Source: CADEDV01 sp964437415 (GTDB taxonomy: Bacteria > Bacteroidota > Bacteroidia > Chitinophagales > Chitinophagaceae). From it: a stretch of DNA of 64,000 nt. Positions 33,802-45,919 of the stretch are shown piece after piece. The translations under genes and the position numbers were made by a program. The stretch's first letter is position 1; each line of letters starts with the position of its first letter. The stretch lies in assembly GCA_964437415.1 (NCBI GenBank), contig CAYTGN010000006.1, forward strand, positions 1-64,000, in the 5' to 3' direction. The notes below the pieces were generated by a model that was not told the DNA's origin, ran no database searches, and saw only the letters and a program-made list of their open reading frames with translations.

Positions 33802-36800
33802 ATATAATAATGTTTATTGTTGTTCCCCGTCCGAGCGGGTCGTCCGGGCGGGCTTTATTCTCTGTTGATTGTACGGAAAAAACAAAACCGGCTTCAGCAG
33901 CCCGGTGCTCCATATTGTCTAATCCATTTCCTTTTTCCGAATCTTTCAGTTCATTAACATTAAACCCTGCACCATCATCCTGTATGGACAGGTTCCATTT
34001 GTTATCCGGGATTGCAACAGAAGTGATCCGGATGGTTTTTGCACTAGCGTGTTTGATGCTGTTGGCGACGGCCTCCTGCACTATCCTTACCACATTCAAT
34101 GCTTTTGCATAATGTAATACCAGGCTTGCTGGGGCATCACCTTCAATCTCGAAATGAATATGCTGGTAATATCTTGTCAGGGGCTGTACAAAATTGCGGA
34201 TTCGGACCAGGCATTCCTCGGCGCTGTATTGTTCCTTCTTCAATGCCCATACCGTTTCCCGTAAGGATGTAATAATATCCTTTGAGGCAAATTTCAGGTC
34301 ACCGATCAGTTCGATTCTTTTTGGTTCAGAGTTTTCTTTTTCCAATAGTTCGGTATTATACAATACTGCATTGGCATATGCGCCGAGGCTGTCATGCAAA
34401 TCTTTTGAAATGCGGTGCCGTTCTTTTTCCAGTCTTGTTTCATTTTCTATTTGTTGCAACCGTCTGTTATATCTTGCTTTGTTCCGCTGGTTGATGAAAT
34501 AGGAAACCGCCACAAACAAAAGCAATGCAACAATGGACCTGAACCACCAGCTTTTCCAAAATGGAGGATGAATGATAATGACCAGTTCTTTCATCGGATC
34601 TGCATTCTGGTCAAACTGCCGGGATGCATACAACTGAAGATTATACTTGCCGGGCGACAATGAGTAATGAATGGTTTGCAGTCCATTATTCTGTTCCCAC
34701 TCTTTGTCTCTTCCTTTGAAACGGTATTGATAAATATACTGGTCCGGGTTATTATTACCCATAGCCACAAAATCAAACGATAAACTGTTTTGCCAGTGAG
34801 GGAGGTTTATTTTCTCAATATTGTAAATGGCAGTCTTTTGGCTGACAGGTTCATTATTCGCTTTAATAGCAGTGAACAATAAATTTATTTTTTCATCAAA
34901 ACTGCGGATGGCATGAGGGTGAAAGCTACTAACGCCATTGATGCCGCCAAAGTATAACTCACCATCTTCTGCAACAGCCATTACATTGGAATTAAATTCA
35001 TTTTCCTGCAGGCCGTCCTGTTTTGTTAACTGCAAGAGGTTGCCATCTTTATCAATTCTGAATATCCCCTTATTACTGCTGCACCAGAGTGCGCCGTTTT
35101 TATCAAACCGCATGGCATAAATACATTCATCGGGAAGCCCGGTGGTTTTGTTCCATCGCATCAGAATTTTTCCACTCGTATCAATTTTAAATATTCCCTT
35201 GTTGCTGCCCATGTAAATGCTACCGCTGTCATCCAGTGTAAAGCACCGTATACCTGCGCCTTCACTGAACGGGATCTTTTTTATTTCTTTAAATGTGCCT
35301 GCATCAAGAAAAATAAGTTCGTTCATCCCATGGGAGATGATCATGTTATTATACCACAATCCGCCTACGATATAGGCAACGGAAAATTGGTGTTCAGAAA
35401 TTGTTGTACCGGCAAACCGGATGCGGTATAATTTATCCTGCGATTGAAAAATGGCTTTAGTTCCATCATTCATTAATACATTTCCAAAATATTCAACATG
35501 TGTTTTTCCAGGAGTAAATGAACTTGAAATGGAAACAGGAGTAAGCATTACCAGGTCTTTGTCTAAGTGGAAAGCACTGTTGAAACCAGAAGCAAAAATG
35601 ATATACCCGCCATCGCCAGCTTTTATAATTCCGTTTGGAACGAATTTTCTGTTAACTCCCGGGGCAGTTATTACTTGTTTGATCAAACGCTGAAGAGTAT
35701 CAAAGATGAATAATCCACCGATCCCGCCTGTAAGTATGCGATTATTCTTTTTATCCGGCAAAACGGATAGTATATTATTTTCCTTGAGTTCAAGGCTGCC
35801 AAAATACCTGATAGGATAGTTGTTTCGGGTAATTTTCCGGATACCGCTATTGACGGTTTGCAGGTATAGGTTGCCGAAATTATCTTCTGTTATCTTGTGT
35901 ATACCTGCGTTTCCCGCAACAGGCTCATTTTGAAAATTGACCAGTTCAGATCGCAGCACCTGTAATGTGGAATCTGTTTCAAATAACCTGTTATTAAATG
36001 AAATGAGCATCTTGTTTTGCCATGGAAAAATGACAGAGCGGTTAATCAGTATCTCATCTTTACCCTGAATGGGGAGCTGTGTATTGCTTTTTGTAATAAA
36101 ATTCCAGCATTGTAACGCATTCTTTATCCTGTGGTTGTAATACAACACTTCGTGTTCGCTTTTTAACCTCAACGTATAAGAATAAATCAGCGATTCAATA
36201 ACTGATTGGTCAATAATTTTTTTCTCTCTCAAATCAAACAGGTAAACAATGGAGCCGATTTTCATGGCCGCTTTATGATTAATAATATTGCTGCTGAATT
36301 GTGGTCTTTGCTCTGTATTGAAGGATGAGCCGGGCAGGTTTGTTTTGAATTCGTACAAGGGTTTAAAGCTGGCGCAGTCGAAAGCCCTGATAACCCCCAT
36401 TTCATCATACACATAGATTGTATCCTGTACAGCCCCGATAAATACAGGTGTTTGATCATAGGATATATGCGGCTTATATACCAGGGAAAAATTATCGGTT
36501 TCACTATTGTACTTACTGATGCCCAGCGAATGGCTGATCAATAAATCCCCGTTTGTGCAGCGAAAAAACTTTGCGTACTTATCATCCGGAAGACCTGGCT
36601 GCACCGGTATATTGATAAAACTGTTGCCATCGAATTTTTGAATACCGTTAGGAAAGGATATCCAGCAGTAATTATTCTTATCAATCTCTATATCTGAAAT
36701 GGTGGTCTGCAGCAAACCTTCATTTACACTATAGCTGAAGCTGTTATACCTGCTGACTGCTTGTGCAAAAGCGGGTTGACCGGTACTGACGGTGGCCAAA

Positions 36801-36838
36801 AAAGCTAATAAAATACAAGGCTTTCTCAAGCAGGACAA
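33770..36838 (-). CDS. Regulator-propeller sensor histidine kinase
   Basis: 1022 residues. After a signal peptide, the periplasmic part has repeats of the Reg_prop type, such as NNYCWISFPNGIQKFDG, GSIYMGSNKGIFKIDTSG and GALWCSSNKGIFRIDKDG, which form a beta-propeller; then a Y_Y_Y domain (YIYQYRFKGRDKEWEQ, LSPGKYNLQLYAS), a transmembrane helix (SIVALLLFVAVSYFI), and a HisKA_3 kinase with H815 in KDLHDSLGAYANA and HATPase motifs (VANSIKHASAKT, DDGAGFN, GNGLDNMEHR). Unlike the polysaccharide-sensing hybrids, it lacks a fused receiver or AraC domain; its receiver is in the separate gene. Confidence 0.92.
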   Translation of the reverse strand: MSCLRKPCILLAFLATVSTGQPAFAQAVSRYNSFSYSVNEGLLQTTISDIEIDKNNYCWISFPNGIQKFDGNSFINIPVQPGLPDDKYAKFFRCTNGDLLISHSLGISKYNSETDNFSLVYKPHISYDQTPVFIGAVQDTIYVYDEMGVIRAFDCASFKPLYEFKTNLPGSSFNTEQRPQFSSNIINHKAAMKIGSIVYLFDLREKKIIDQSVIESLIYSYTLRLKSEHEVLYYNHRIKNALQCWNFITKSNTQLPIQGKDEILINRSVIFPWQNKMLISFNNRLFETDSTLQVLRSELVNFQNEPVAGNAGIHKITEDNFGNLYLQTVNSGIRKITRNNYPIRYFGSLELKENNILSVLPDKKNNRILTGGIGGLFIFDTLQRLIKQVITAPGVNRKFVPNGIIKAGDGGYIIFASGFNSAFHLDKDLVMLTPVSISSSFTPGKTHVEYFGNVLMNDGTKAIFQSQDKLYRIRFAGTTISEHQFSVAYIVGGLWYNNMIISHGMNELIFLDAGTFKEIKKIPFSEGAGIRCFTLDDSGSIYMGSNKGIFKIDTSGKILMRWNKTTGLPDECIYAMRFDKNGALWCSSNKGIFRIDKDGNLLQLTKQDGLQENEFNSNVMAVAEDGELYFGGINGVSSFHPHAIRSFDEKINLLFTAIKANNEPVSQKTAIYNIEKINLPHWQNSLSFDFVAMGNNNPDQYIYQYRFKGRDKEWEQNNGLQTIHYSLSPGKYNLQLYASRQFDQNADPMKELVIIIHPPFWKSWWFRSIVALLLFVAVSYFINQRNKARYNRRLQQIENETRLEKERHRISKDLHDSLGAYANAVLYNTELLEKENSEPKRIELIGDLKFASKDIITSLRETVWALKKEQYSAEECLVRIRNFVQPLTRYYQHIHFEIEGDAPASLVLHYAKALNVVRIVQEAVANSIKHASAKTIRITSVAIPDNKWNLSIQDDGAGFNVNELKDSEKGNGLDNMEHRAAEAGFVFSVQSTENKARPDDPLGRGTTINIIIYDADTGSHSG

Positions 36839-37086
36839 TTTGTTGTGTCAAATTACGGAATACTGGTTTAAAATTTATCTAATCCAAAAGGATTATAGGC
36901 AAATGCCTGCAGGAGAGTTTTATTTACAATTACTATTCCCCCAACTTCTTCTGAAAAAACCAGGCAAGGCTTCTGTACACAGTCCTTGTTAATATACATC
37001 CTGCCTGCGGGGACGACGATGTGTTTTTGATCAGCCCGTGATAGTAAAAAGTAATAAACCCTGAGAATCAGCGCTAACTAACTGGT
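36839..37086. other. Divergent intergenic region, kinase / giant surface gene
   Basis: 248 bases shared by two divergent promoters. No exact TAnnTTTG box was found for the surface gene; on the minus strand only a seven-base TAATTTG near 36846-36855 resembles a -7 box. No operator-like inverted repeat was recognised. The phrase AAACCCTGAG before the start also occurs in the 3' flanks of the T9SS genes near 16.0 and 18.1 kb. Confidence 0.4.
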
Positions 37087-37341
37087 ATGAAAAAAGCAAT
37101 CTTGTTTTCACACACTTGTACTAAGATGGCATCTGGCAGTACCCGCATGTTTTCAAAGCTCAATGTGCTGCTTTTATCAGCATTCTTATTACTGAATGGA
37201 AAATTGACGGCTCAAATGCCGCAGGTACTAAAAGACATAAACGGATCGGTCACCCTGCATTCACAAACAACCACCGGTTACTCGTTTGTCACGATGAATT
37301 GGTTCGCCTATTTTTTTGCTGATGATGGAATAAACGGATAT

Positions 37342-39990
37342 GAACTTTGGAAAACAGATGGTACTGAAGCCGGAACTGTAATGGTGAAGGATATTAATCC
37401 GGGTATCGCAGGTATTACTTCAGGCACAACACCACCCTTGGTGGAGATGAATGGTTTTTTATATTTTGCTGCAAACACAGCAGCTAATGGACAGGAGCTT
37501 TGGAAATCGGATGGAACAACTGCGGGAACAGTATTGGTAAAAGATATTGTCGCCGGCACTACCGGTACAGGCCCTTCAAACCTGATTGCGATTAACGGAG
37601 AATTATTCTTTACAGCAACAGTTTCTGCTAACGGAAACGAATTATGGAAAACGGACGGTACTGATGCAGGAACTGTCATGGTTAAAGATATTAATACAGG
37701 AACACCCAGCTCTTCACCAACACTTCTTACAAATGTAAACGGTACATTATTTTTCACCGCTATCACAGCAGCAAATGGCCGTGAGCTCTGGAAGAGTGAT
37801 GGGACAAACGCAGGTACCGTATTGGTAAAAGATATTATTGCAGGTACCTCAGGCCCCTCATTTTTCAACTTTACTTCTTTCGGAGGTCAGCTTTATTTTT
37901 CTGCCTTAGATGTTGTGAATGGTAGTGAATTATGGAAAAGTGATGGTACTGATGCTGGAACTGTTTTGATAAAAGATATTTTTCCAGGCAACTCAAGCGG
38001 GAGCAGCGGGCCCTATATACCTGTCGGCAGCCAGCTCTGTTTTTTGGGTAATGATGGTATTAACGGAGCAGAGTTATGGATAACAGATGGCACAGAAACA
38101 GGAACAACTTTGTTGAAAGATATAAACCCCGGTGCAGCCTCATCAAGTCCGCAAAATTTTATAGTAATAGAAAGCACAATTTATTTTACAGCAACAGATG
38201 CTACCAATGGTACGGAACTCTGGAAAACAGACGGCACTTCTGCCGGAACTGTTTTGGTAAAAGACATTAACCCCGGGACCGTCAATTCCACACCATCGTT
38301 TCTAACCAATGTCAATGGCATTTTGTTTTTCCGGGCTACAACGGCTGCAAACGGAACCGAACTCTGGAAAAGTGATGGAACTGAAACGGGTACAGTATTG
38401 GTAAAAGATATTTTGGCAGGTTCCGCATCTTCAGGATCGCAGAATTATACTGTGGTAAATAACCAGCTTTTTTTCACTGCCACAGTATCAGGCCAGGTTT
38501 TTCTTTTCAAAACAGATGGTACTGATGCGGGTACAGTTACATTAAACAGTACTGTAGTAGCCGGCGGAACTTATGCTACGCTTTATGGTTTTGAAAACAA
38601 ATTGTTATTCCAGTACAATGGTTATAAGCCGGGCATTCCTTCCACAGCAACAGGTCGTGAGCCCTGGATAAGTGACGGTACCGATGCAGGAACAAAACTT
38701 TTAAAGGATATTAATACAACCACTTCTCCCTCAACACCCGGTTCTTATTGTAAAATTGGAAACACTGTTTTCTTTACGGCTGATGATGGCGTCAATGGTT
38801 CTGAACTCTGGAAAACCGATGGCACAGAAACAGGAACAGTGATGGTAAAAGATATACGGCCCGGATCTGTAGGTTCAGGACCGGCAAGTTTGGTCAATGT
38901 AAATGGCACATTATTTTTCTCTGCTAATGGCTCAACAGCCACCAGCACAGAGTTATGGAAAAGTGATGGGACCGATGCGGGAACTGTAATGGTAAAAGAT
39001 ATACGGCCCGGGAACAGTCCTTCATCCCCTACATTACTTACAGCAGCAGGCAGCACCTTATTTTTTTACGCTACTGATGGCATTGCAGGTTTTGAATTAT
39101 GGAAAAGCGATGGTACGGAAGCCGGTACTGTATTGGTAAAAGATATTGTTCCAGGTGCGTCAAATTCAACAATCACAAAACTGACCAATGTAAATGGGGT
39201 TGTTTTTTTTACTGCAGCAGTATCACCCTTTGGCACAGAGCTTTGGAAAAGTGATGGCACTGAAGCAGGGACTGTTTTGGTAAAAGACATTGTTGCCGGA
39301 ACAGGCTCACCCGGAATTGATGATCTTATTGCCTACGATGGAAAATTATTTTTCTCAGCCAATGACGGAATAAACGGAAATGAACCCTGGGTAAGTGATG
39401 GAACCGATGCGGGAACTATGCTTTTCGTAAATATTGCAATAAGCGGTTCATTCCCCAATTCCAATCCCACCAATTTCGCCGTAGCAGATGGTAAACTTTA
39501 TTTTTCTGCTTTCACAGCAACTACCCAGTTTGAACCCTGGGTAACTGATGGAACCCCGGCGGGTACTTACATGATAACGGAAGTTGTTCCCGGCGGTAGT
39601 GGTTCGGGACCATATGGTTTTACCTACATGAATGGCTATGTGTATTTTAGTGCCAATGGTCCCGGAACGGGCCGTGAACTTTGGAGAACCGATGGCACTG
39701 CGCTTGGAACTACACTGGTAAAAGACATCATTACAGGCTCTGGTAATGGAAGCCCGCAACTACTTACTGTTCTAAACAACACATTATACTTCAGTGCAAC
39801 CATGCCTGGTGGCGGTGTTGAATTTTTTTCAAGCGATGGCACAGAGGCAGGTACTGTCGGATATGACCTGTTTCCCGGCAGCACCGCTTCCACTCCTGAT
39901 TTTTTAATAGCATTAAATGATATGCTGTTGTTTACTGCCACGCACCCGGTCTTAGGCAGGGAATTATGGAAAGCAGTTGCGTCATCTGCC
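37342..39990 (+). repeat. ELWxxDGT tandem repeat array
   Basis: 18 readable copies and a final degenerate one, about 48 residues each, of the pattern ELWK(S/T)DGT(E/D)AGTVLVKDI. Many copies are near identical at the DNA level (for example GATGGTACTGATGCAGGAAC), so the array could expand or contract by recombination. Confidence 0.9.
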
Positions 39991-40613
39991 CCTTCTCCTT
40001 CTTTTTCCATTGCAGGAGATACGACAGCCTGCGCTGGCAGTACAAAAACCTATGCAGCAGTAAACGTGGTGGGAGAAAATATTACATACAACTGGAGCCT
40101 GCCAGATGGAGGAGGAACACTGAGTGTGAATGACAGTATAGCTACTGTTACATGGACAACAGTGGGTGACCGGAGAATTGAATTGTATTTATCAAACAGC
40201 GCTGGCCCAACTGCACCCAAAGAAAAAGTGGTGCATGTTATTACAGGAGGAACAGCGCCTGTTCAGGCGCCGGTCATTTCCGAATTTGCCAGGACACTTT
40301 CAGCCAGCAATTTCCCGGATGGAACTTATTGCCAGTGGTACAGGAACGGGGACGCCATTGCAGGCGCCAACCAGCCTTTTTATTATGCGGCGCTGGAAGG
40401 AACTTACACGGCGAGGTTTGTAAGTATTTGCGCTACAGGACCCGAATCTAATTCTATAATATTTGCGAATGCGGCTACAGCACAAACTGTTACATTCAAT
40501 GATATACCCGACATTCAGCTTACACCTACAGCCAAAGTAGCGTTGGTGGCTTCTGCCAGTTCAGACCTGCCTGTTTTCTTCCAAAAAATATTGGGACCCG
40601 GTACCATACAGAA

Positions 40614-40650
40614 TGACACATTATATATTACAGGCGGGGCACACTGGTAG
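40614..40650 (+). other. Frameshift zone in the giant surface gene
   Basis: The second reading frame becomes open only after a stop codon at 40614-40616, and the first ends at the TAG at 40648-40650, so the shift must lie within this 30-base zone. The GGGG run at 40636-40639 is the only homopolymer in it. A five-G run would restore TGGGTLVGDIV. Confidence 0.85.
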
Positions 40651-43600
40651 GTGATATTGTGATTAAAGCCATGCAGCCCGGCAATGAAACATATAGTCCG
40701 GCCCCTGATGTGCTGCAGACAATAAGAGTTTTAAAAGGCAGCCAGGTCATTACATTTGATTCAATACCCGATATGATCTATGGCCCGCAGCTTTTCCAGC
40801 TTACGGCAAGTTCTTCTGTTGGTTTATCTGTCAGTTATACTGTTATTGCAGGCGGCAGCTATGCTCAGGTTGTAAGCGGGAACAAAATAAAACTCACCGG
40901 CGCAGGCACAGTTACCATCAGAGCTTCACAGATTGGCAGTGCAAATTATCTTGGGGCCACGCCGGTTGACAGAACATTTTGCATCGGCGTAAGAACATTA
41001 AGTGCAATTACAGGTGATGCTTCACCCTGCATCAATACTTATCGTTACAATGCACAGAAAATTTCTGGCGCCGGTTATCAATGGGAATTAAGCGGCGGCG
41101 GAACGTTGACAACAAATCTTGACACCGCATGGATCACCTGGCAAACTCCCGGCAATTACACATTGAAAGTAAAAGCTAACAGTGCATGTGATCCTGTATT
41201 CACAGATGAAGTTGTTCTGAATATCAACACTTCAGATAATCCTCCTGCAGCAGTAACGGGTATGTTGCCTGCCCACGAAGCTGCGAATCAGCAGTTACCA
41301 CTGCGTTTATCATGGATACCCGGTTCCAATACCACTAAGTATGATCTGTATGTCTGGAATGCATCCGACCCTCAGCCGGGCACAGCATACGCATCCGATA
41401 TCGAGGATATTACTTATACACTGCCTTCAAATTCATTTGCATACAACACTACTTATAAATGGAGAGTGGTTTCAAAAAATCCCTGCTCGCAAACATCAGG
41501 GCCCATCCAGGAGTTCAGCATTATTCCATTGCCTGACCTGGTAGTAAGCGATGTGGAAGCGCCGGCCTCTGCTACTTCAGGGCAAACGATCACTATCAGT
41601 TGGAAGGTAACAAATACCGGACCCGGTAACACACTCCCGGGAGCCACCTGGTATGATGGTGTGTATTTCGCATTGGATACTGTGCCGAATGTAAGTTTTA
41701 ATGGCTCACCCAACTGGAACGCTTCCTCCTGGAATTCATTGACAGCAAACGGAAGGCCTCTGTTACTGGGTAAAAAAATAAGACCTACTTCTTTAGAAAG
41801 CGGCCAGTTTTATACCAACAGCCTGAACTTTACATTACCGCTTAGTTACAGCTTCCCTGTTTATATCTATGTCATCACAGATAATGAACACCCGAACTGG
41901 AAAATATTGCAGGTGACTGTAGCCAATGACACAGCGAGGAAAGAAACCCCGATGGAGATCACACTTGCTCCCACTCCGGATCTAAGGGTTGATTCGGTAT
42001 TCACACCCGGAAGTACATTTTCGGGCAGCGCCGTTAACCTCACCTACAAAGTGAAGAACTACGGTGTGCTGACACCTCCGGGCGGCAGTTGGATTGATTC
42101 TGTATTTATTTCCCAAAGTCCTTTGTTTGACCGAACCAATGCCATCCCGTTAACAATGCCAAAAGCAAATGGCAGTTATTATCCGAATGCGCCCAATGCC
42201 GGTTACCTCAATAATTCGCAATTGCAGCCGGATAGCTTCTATACAAGAAGCACAAGTGTTATCATCCCTAATTTCATTTTCGGGACATGGTTTGTTTATG
42301 TAAAGACAAATGCGAAGGAATCGGGAACAAATACTATTTATGAAGGGGCACTTAGCGATAACAATCTCGGCCAGGCGCAATTACAGGTTTACCTGACTCC
42401 AACACCAAAGCTTACTGTTCAATCGTTGAGTGTACCCGTTACTACTGCAAGCACTACACAGCCGATAGGGGTGAACTGGAATATAAAGAACGAAGGGTTC
42501 ACTGATAATATCGAAAAAAACAAAGGACATTATTTTAAACGCAATGGTTTATGCCCCACTCCTCCGCCTTGTCCCCCTAATTCTATTTGTCTAAATCAAT
42601 GGTATATTGATAGTCTTACACAAGGTTCCAGCTATTGGATTGACAGAATATACCTGAGCACAGATGCCGGTGGACTTAATGTAAATAATGCAATATTGAT
42701 TTCAGAACAAAAGCATGGCTTACAATACCAGGCCGGCTTATTGTATGCTGATAATATGACCGTTTGTGGCGATAACAACATTCCTCCGCCGGTTAATGTT
42801 GCTCATGCTATTTATCCTAATTCCAATTTTCCAAAGACACTCAATTTTAATATACCATCCAACCTGCAACCGGGCTCTTACTATGTGTATGTCTATACCA
42901 ATCCGGCCAAAACAGTATTTGAATATCCAGGAACAGCACAGATAAGAAGAAGTGATCTGCCAATCGTTATTCAAAGACCGGATGTAATTGTACCATCCAT
43001 TTCTGTTCCCGGAACTTCAGGCGGCGGTCAGCCCATTACCATCAGCTACAATGTGCAGAACAACGGCCCCGGCGCAGTGTTCAGTCATATCCGCAACGAC
43101 AGGATATATATCAGCAACTCATCAAGCTTTGATGGCAGTGCACAATTGATCGGCACTAATACATTCACCGAAGACCTTCCGGCAGGTGCTCCCGTGCCAC
43201 ATGTGTTTGCATACGATATGCCTCCCGCTGCGACAGGATTGAAATATTTCTATGTGATCAGCAACTATGACAGCTCTTTCAAAGAAACCAATTATGCAAA
43301 TAACCTCAGCGCTGCTGCTGCTACAACAGTAACTGCTGCAACACCGGCTGATCTTATTGTCAGCAATGTGCAGGCTGCCGATTCAGTGTTTACCGTTTTT
43401 ACCGACCGCATCATTTTTACTGTAACCAATGGGGGAAGCGGCGCTGCAACCGGCACCTGGACAGACAGTGTGTTCATCAGTTGCAATCCAACATTCAGTA
43501 CTGCTGCGAGTTATTATATCGGTAAACGAACCCAGGCAAGAACATTGGGGCCATCTGCGGCTTATACCGACACACTAACGGTGAACATGAAGTATGGCTT

Positions 43601-45919
43601 CCAGTTTAACGACTGCTTCCCGGAAGCCATGTATGGCAACGCTTATTTCTATGTAAAAACAAATGCAGATAACGGAGCTTTTGAAGGAAGCGCAGTGAAT
43701 AATAATACCGGTGGCAGTGGTAACCGTGTATTGATAAATCCGCTGGTGGATCATATTGTTACTACTGTTACCGGCCCGGATATAACAACTGTGGGTTCCG
43801 TTTACCCTGTAAGCTGGGGGATAAAAAATATTGCTTATAACCCCAACCTTCAGCAATACTATAATTCATGGTATGATGCTATTTATTATTCTGCCGATTC
43901 TGTTGCAGACGGAGGTGATATTAAAGCCGCTGATTACCTGAAATATCTCCGGATAAACCGGGATGAGGAGGTTCTGTTCAGCAAGTCGCACTATACCCCT
44001 TACATGCCATCGGGTGAATATTATGTGTATGTACATAATAATCATACCAGCCGGATACCTGCTGAAAAAATTCTCAGCAATAATGTCAATTTCATCAGGG
44101 ATGCTTCAGGCGCTGCCAAAAAAATACAGGTGATCTTACCTGCAATGGCGGACCTCGTTGATACGATCATTTCTGCGCCGGCAACGGTTGACGCAGGACA
44201 GCCCATTACTGTGATTTATAAGATCACAAACAGTGGAAACGGTATCACATTCCCGGGCACTAATTTCCAGAACAGGTTATTATTATCGTCTGATTTCAGT
44301 GTAGCGCCGTACCAGGGCGACAGGCTTTTAGCCACCCGCAACAGGACAAGCCCCTTGCCGGCAGGGCAATTCTATTATGATACAGTAACGGTTACTATTC
44401 CTGCCAGTACTGTACCGGGCAATTATGTTTTGATCAGCCAGGCCAATTCCAATAATGCGGTGATGGAGACCAATACGACCAATAATCTTGGCTTTAGTCT
44501 CATCACGGTGGTTGCCCCACCGCTTACGGATCTTATCGTCAGCAACGTATTAAGACCGGATACGGTGATTCTGGGTTATACCATGGATACGGCAAAATGG
44601 GTGGTCAGCAATGTGTCGGGTGAGCAGGCTAGAGGACATAGCAAGGATGGCATCTATTTATCCGCAGGCAATTTCTTTGATTCAACAGCAGTGCTGTTGG
44701 GTATAAAAGATAAGAACATCCTGATGCAGCCGCTGCAGGAAGATACGGTCCGCATGGCGCCATTGGTAACCGGCGTGGTGGAGGGCAACTATAATGTGAT
44801 TATTAAAACAGATGTGCTGGCTAATATCGCCGAATCGGATGAAGAAAACAATATCGGTATGTCTGCCACACCGGTCTATGTAAAGGCAAATGAACTGCTG
44901 ATGAATGTGGACGAACCAAATACCCTGCAGAAGATCAGCCGTTATTATAAACTGAGGATACCCGACTCTCTCTATGGCTCCACCATCATGGTCACACTGA
45001 AAACACCTGACTCGCTGACGATGCGGAATGAACTGTTTATCGGCGGAGGCTTTGTTCCCACAGCCGCTGATTACGACTACCGGTTTGAAATACCCAATTA
45101 TGGCAACCAGCAGATCGTTATGACGGATGTTACCGATTCAGTGTACTATATCATGTATCGTTGTGTGACGCCTAACCCGCCGGTGCAGAATGTAATACTC
45201 AAAGCAGTGAAATTGCCATTTGCCATCCTGAATGTGCATACCAACGCCGGGGGAAACATTGGCAATGTAACTATAAGGATCAGGGGGTCTCTTTTCCGGG
45301 ATAGTATGATTGCCAAACTAAGCAATGGAACTACTACCATTTATTCATCTGCAGTTTACTATTCAAACAGCGGGCAGGTGTTTGCAACATTCCCACTGCA
45401 GGGGAAACCGCTGGGCATCTATGATGTGACATTAATAAAACCTGATCTGTCAGAAGCCGTTTTGCCGGCAGGATTCTCTGTTGTACCTGCTAATAACGGT
45501 GGCTTAATAACGGGCAGCGGACCAAACACCGGAGCAGGAGATGGCAACGAGCCCGGTTGTGACCCCGGTGCAGCCAGCGGATTGAATTCGCAATTGGTGG
45601 TGGAGTTAGTGGTTCCGTCAAGAGTGCTGACGAACAGACCGGTTATTATCCTGGTTAACTATAGCAACCCGACAAATTTTGATTTGCCTGTACAATCACG
45701 GATTCTTTACAGTGAGGAGGATGTGAAAATGGCATTTACACAGGCAGGAGTGCCCAATGGCAGCACTTCGTTATACATTGAATTTACAGAACAGGGCGGA
45801 CCGCCGGGTATCATCCGGCCGGGTGGAAGCGGAACGATTACCATTCATTGCCGGTCACCAAGAGATGTTCCTGCAGATGGTTCGGTATTGTTCAAATTAA
45901 AATAATCGCTGATAAAAAA

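Larger units (their letters stand above)
37087..45905 (+). pseudogene. Giant ELWxxDGT/CARDB surface protein, split by a frameshift
   Basis: Two open frames (37087-40650, 1187 residues; 40659-45905) join into one protein of 2,939 residues if one G is added to the GGGG run at 40636-40639. Just across the break the second frame reads GTLVGDIVIKAMQPGNETYS, continuing the domain begun in the first. Domains: N-terminal signal (FSKLNVLLLSAFLLLNGKLTAQ), 18 ELWxxDGT repeats plus one degenerate, PKD/Ig-like and MBG-like domains, about eight CARDB repeats, and a C-terminal beta domain. No T9SS sorting motif. The RHS gene starts 14 nt later. It is either a real mutation or a homopolymer sequencing error; a programmed -1 shift is less likely. 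Confidence 0.8.

Noticed and set aside
40659..40661. GTG as a true start of a separate CARDB gene
   Set aside because: No signal peptide follows and the upstream sequence in this frame continues the preceding protein's domain.
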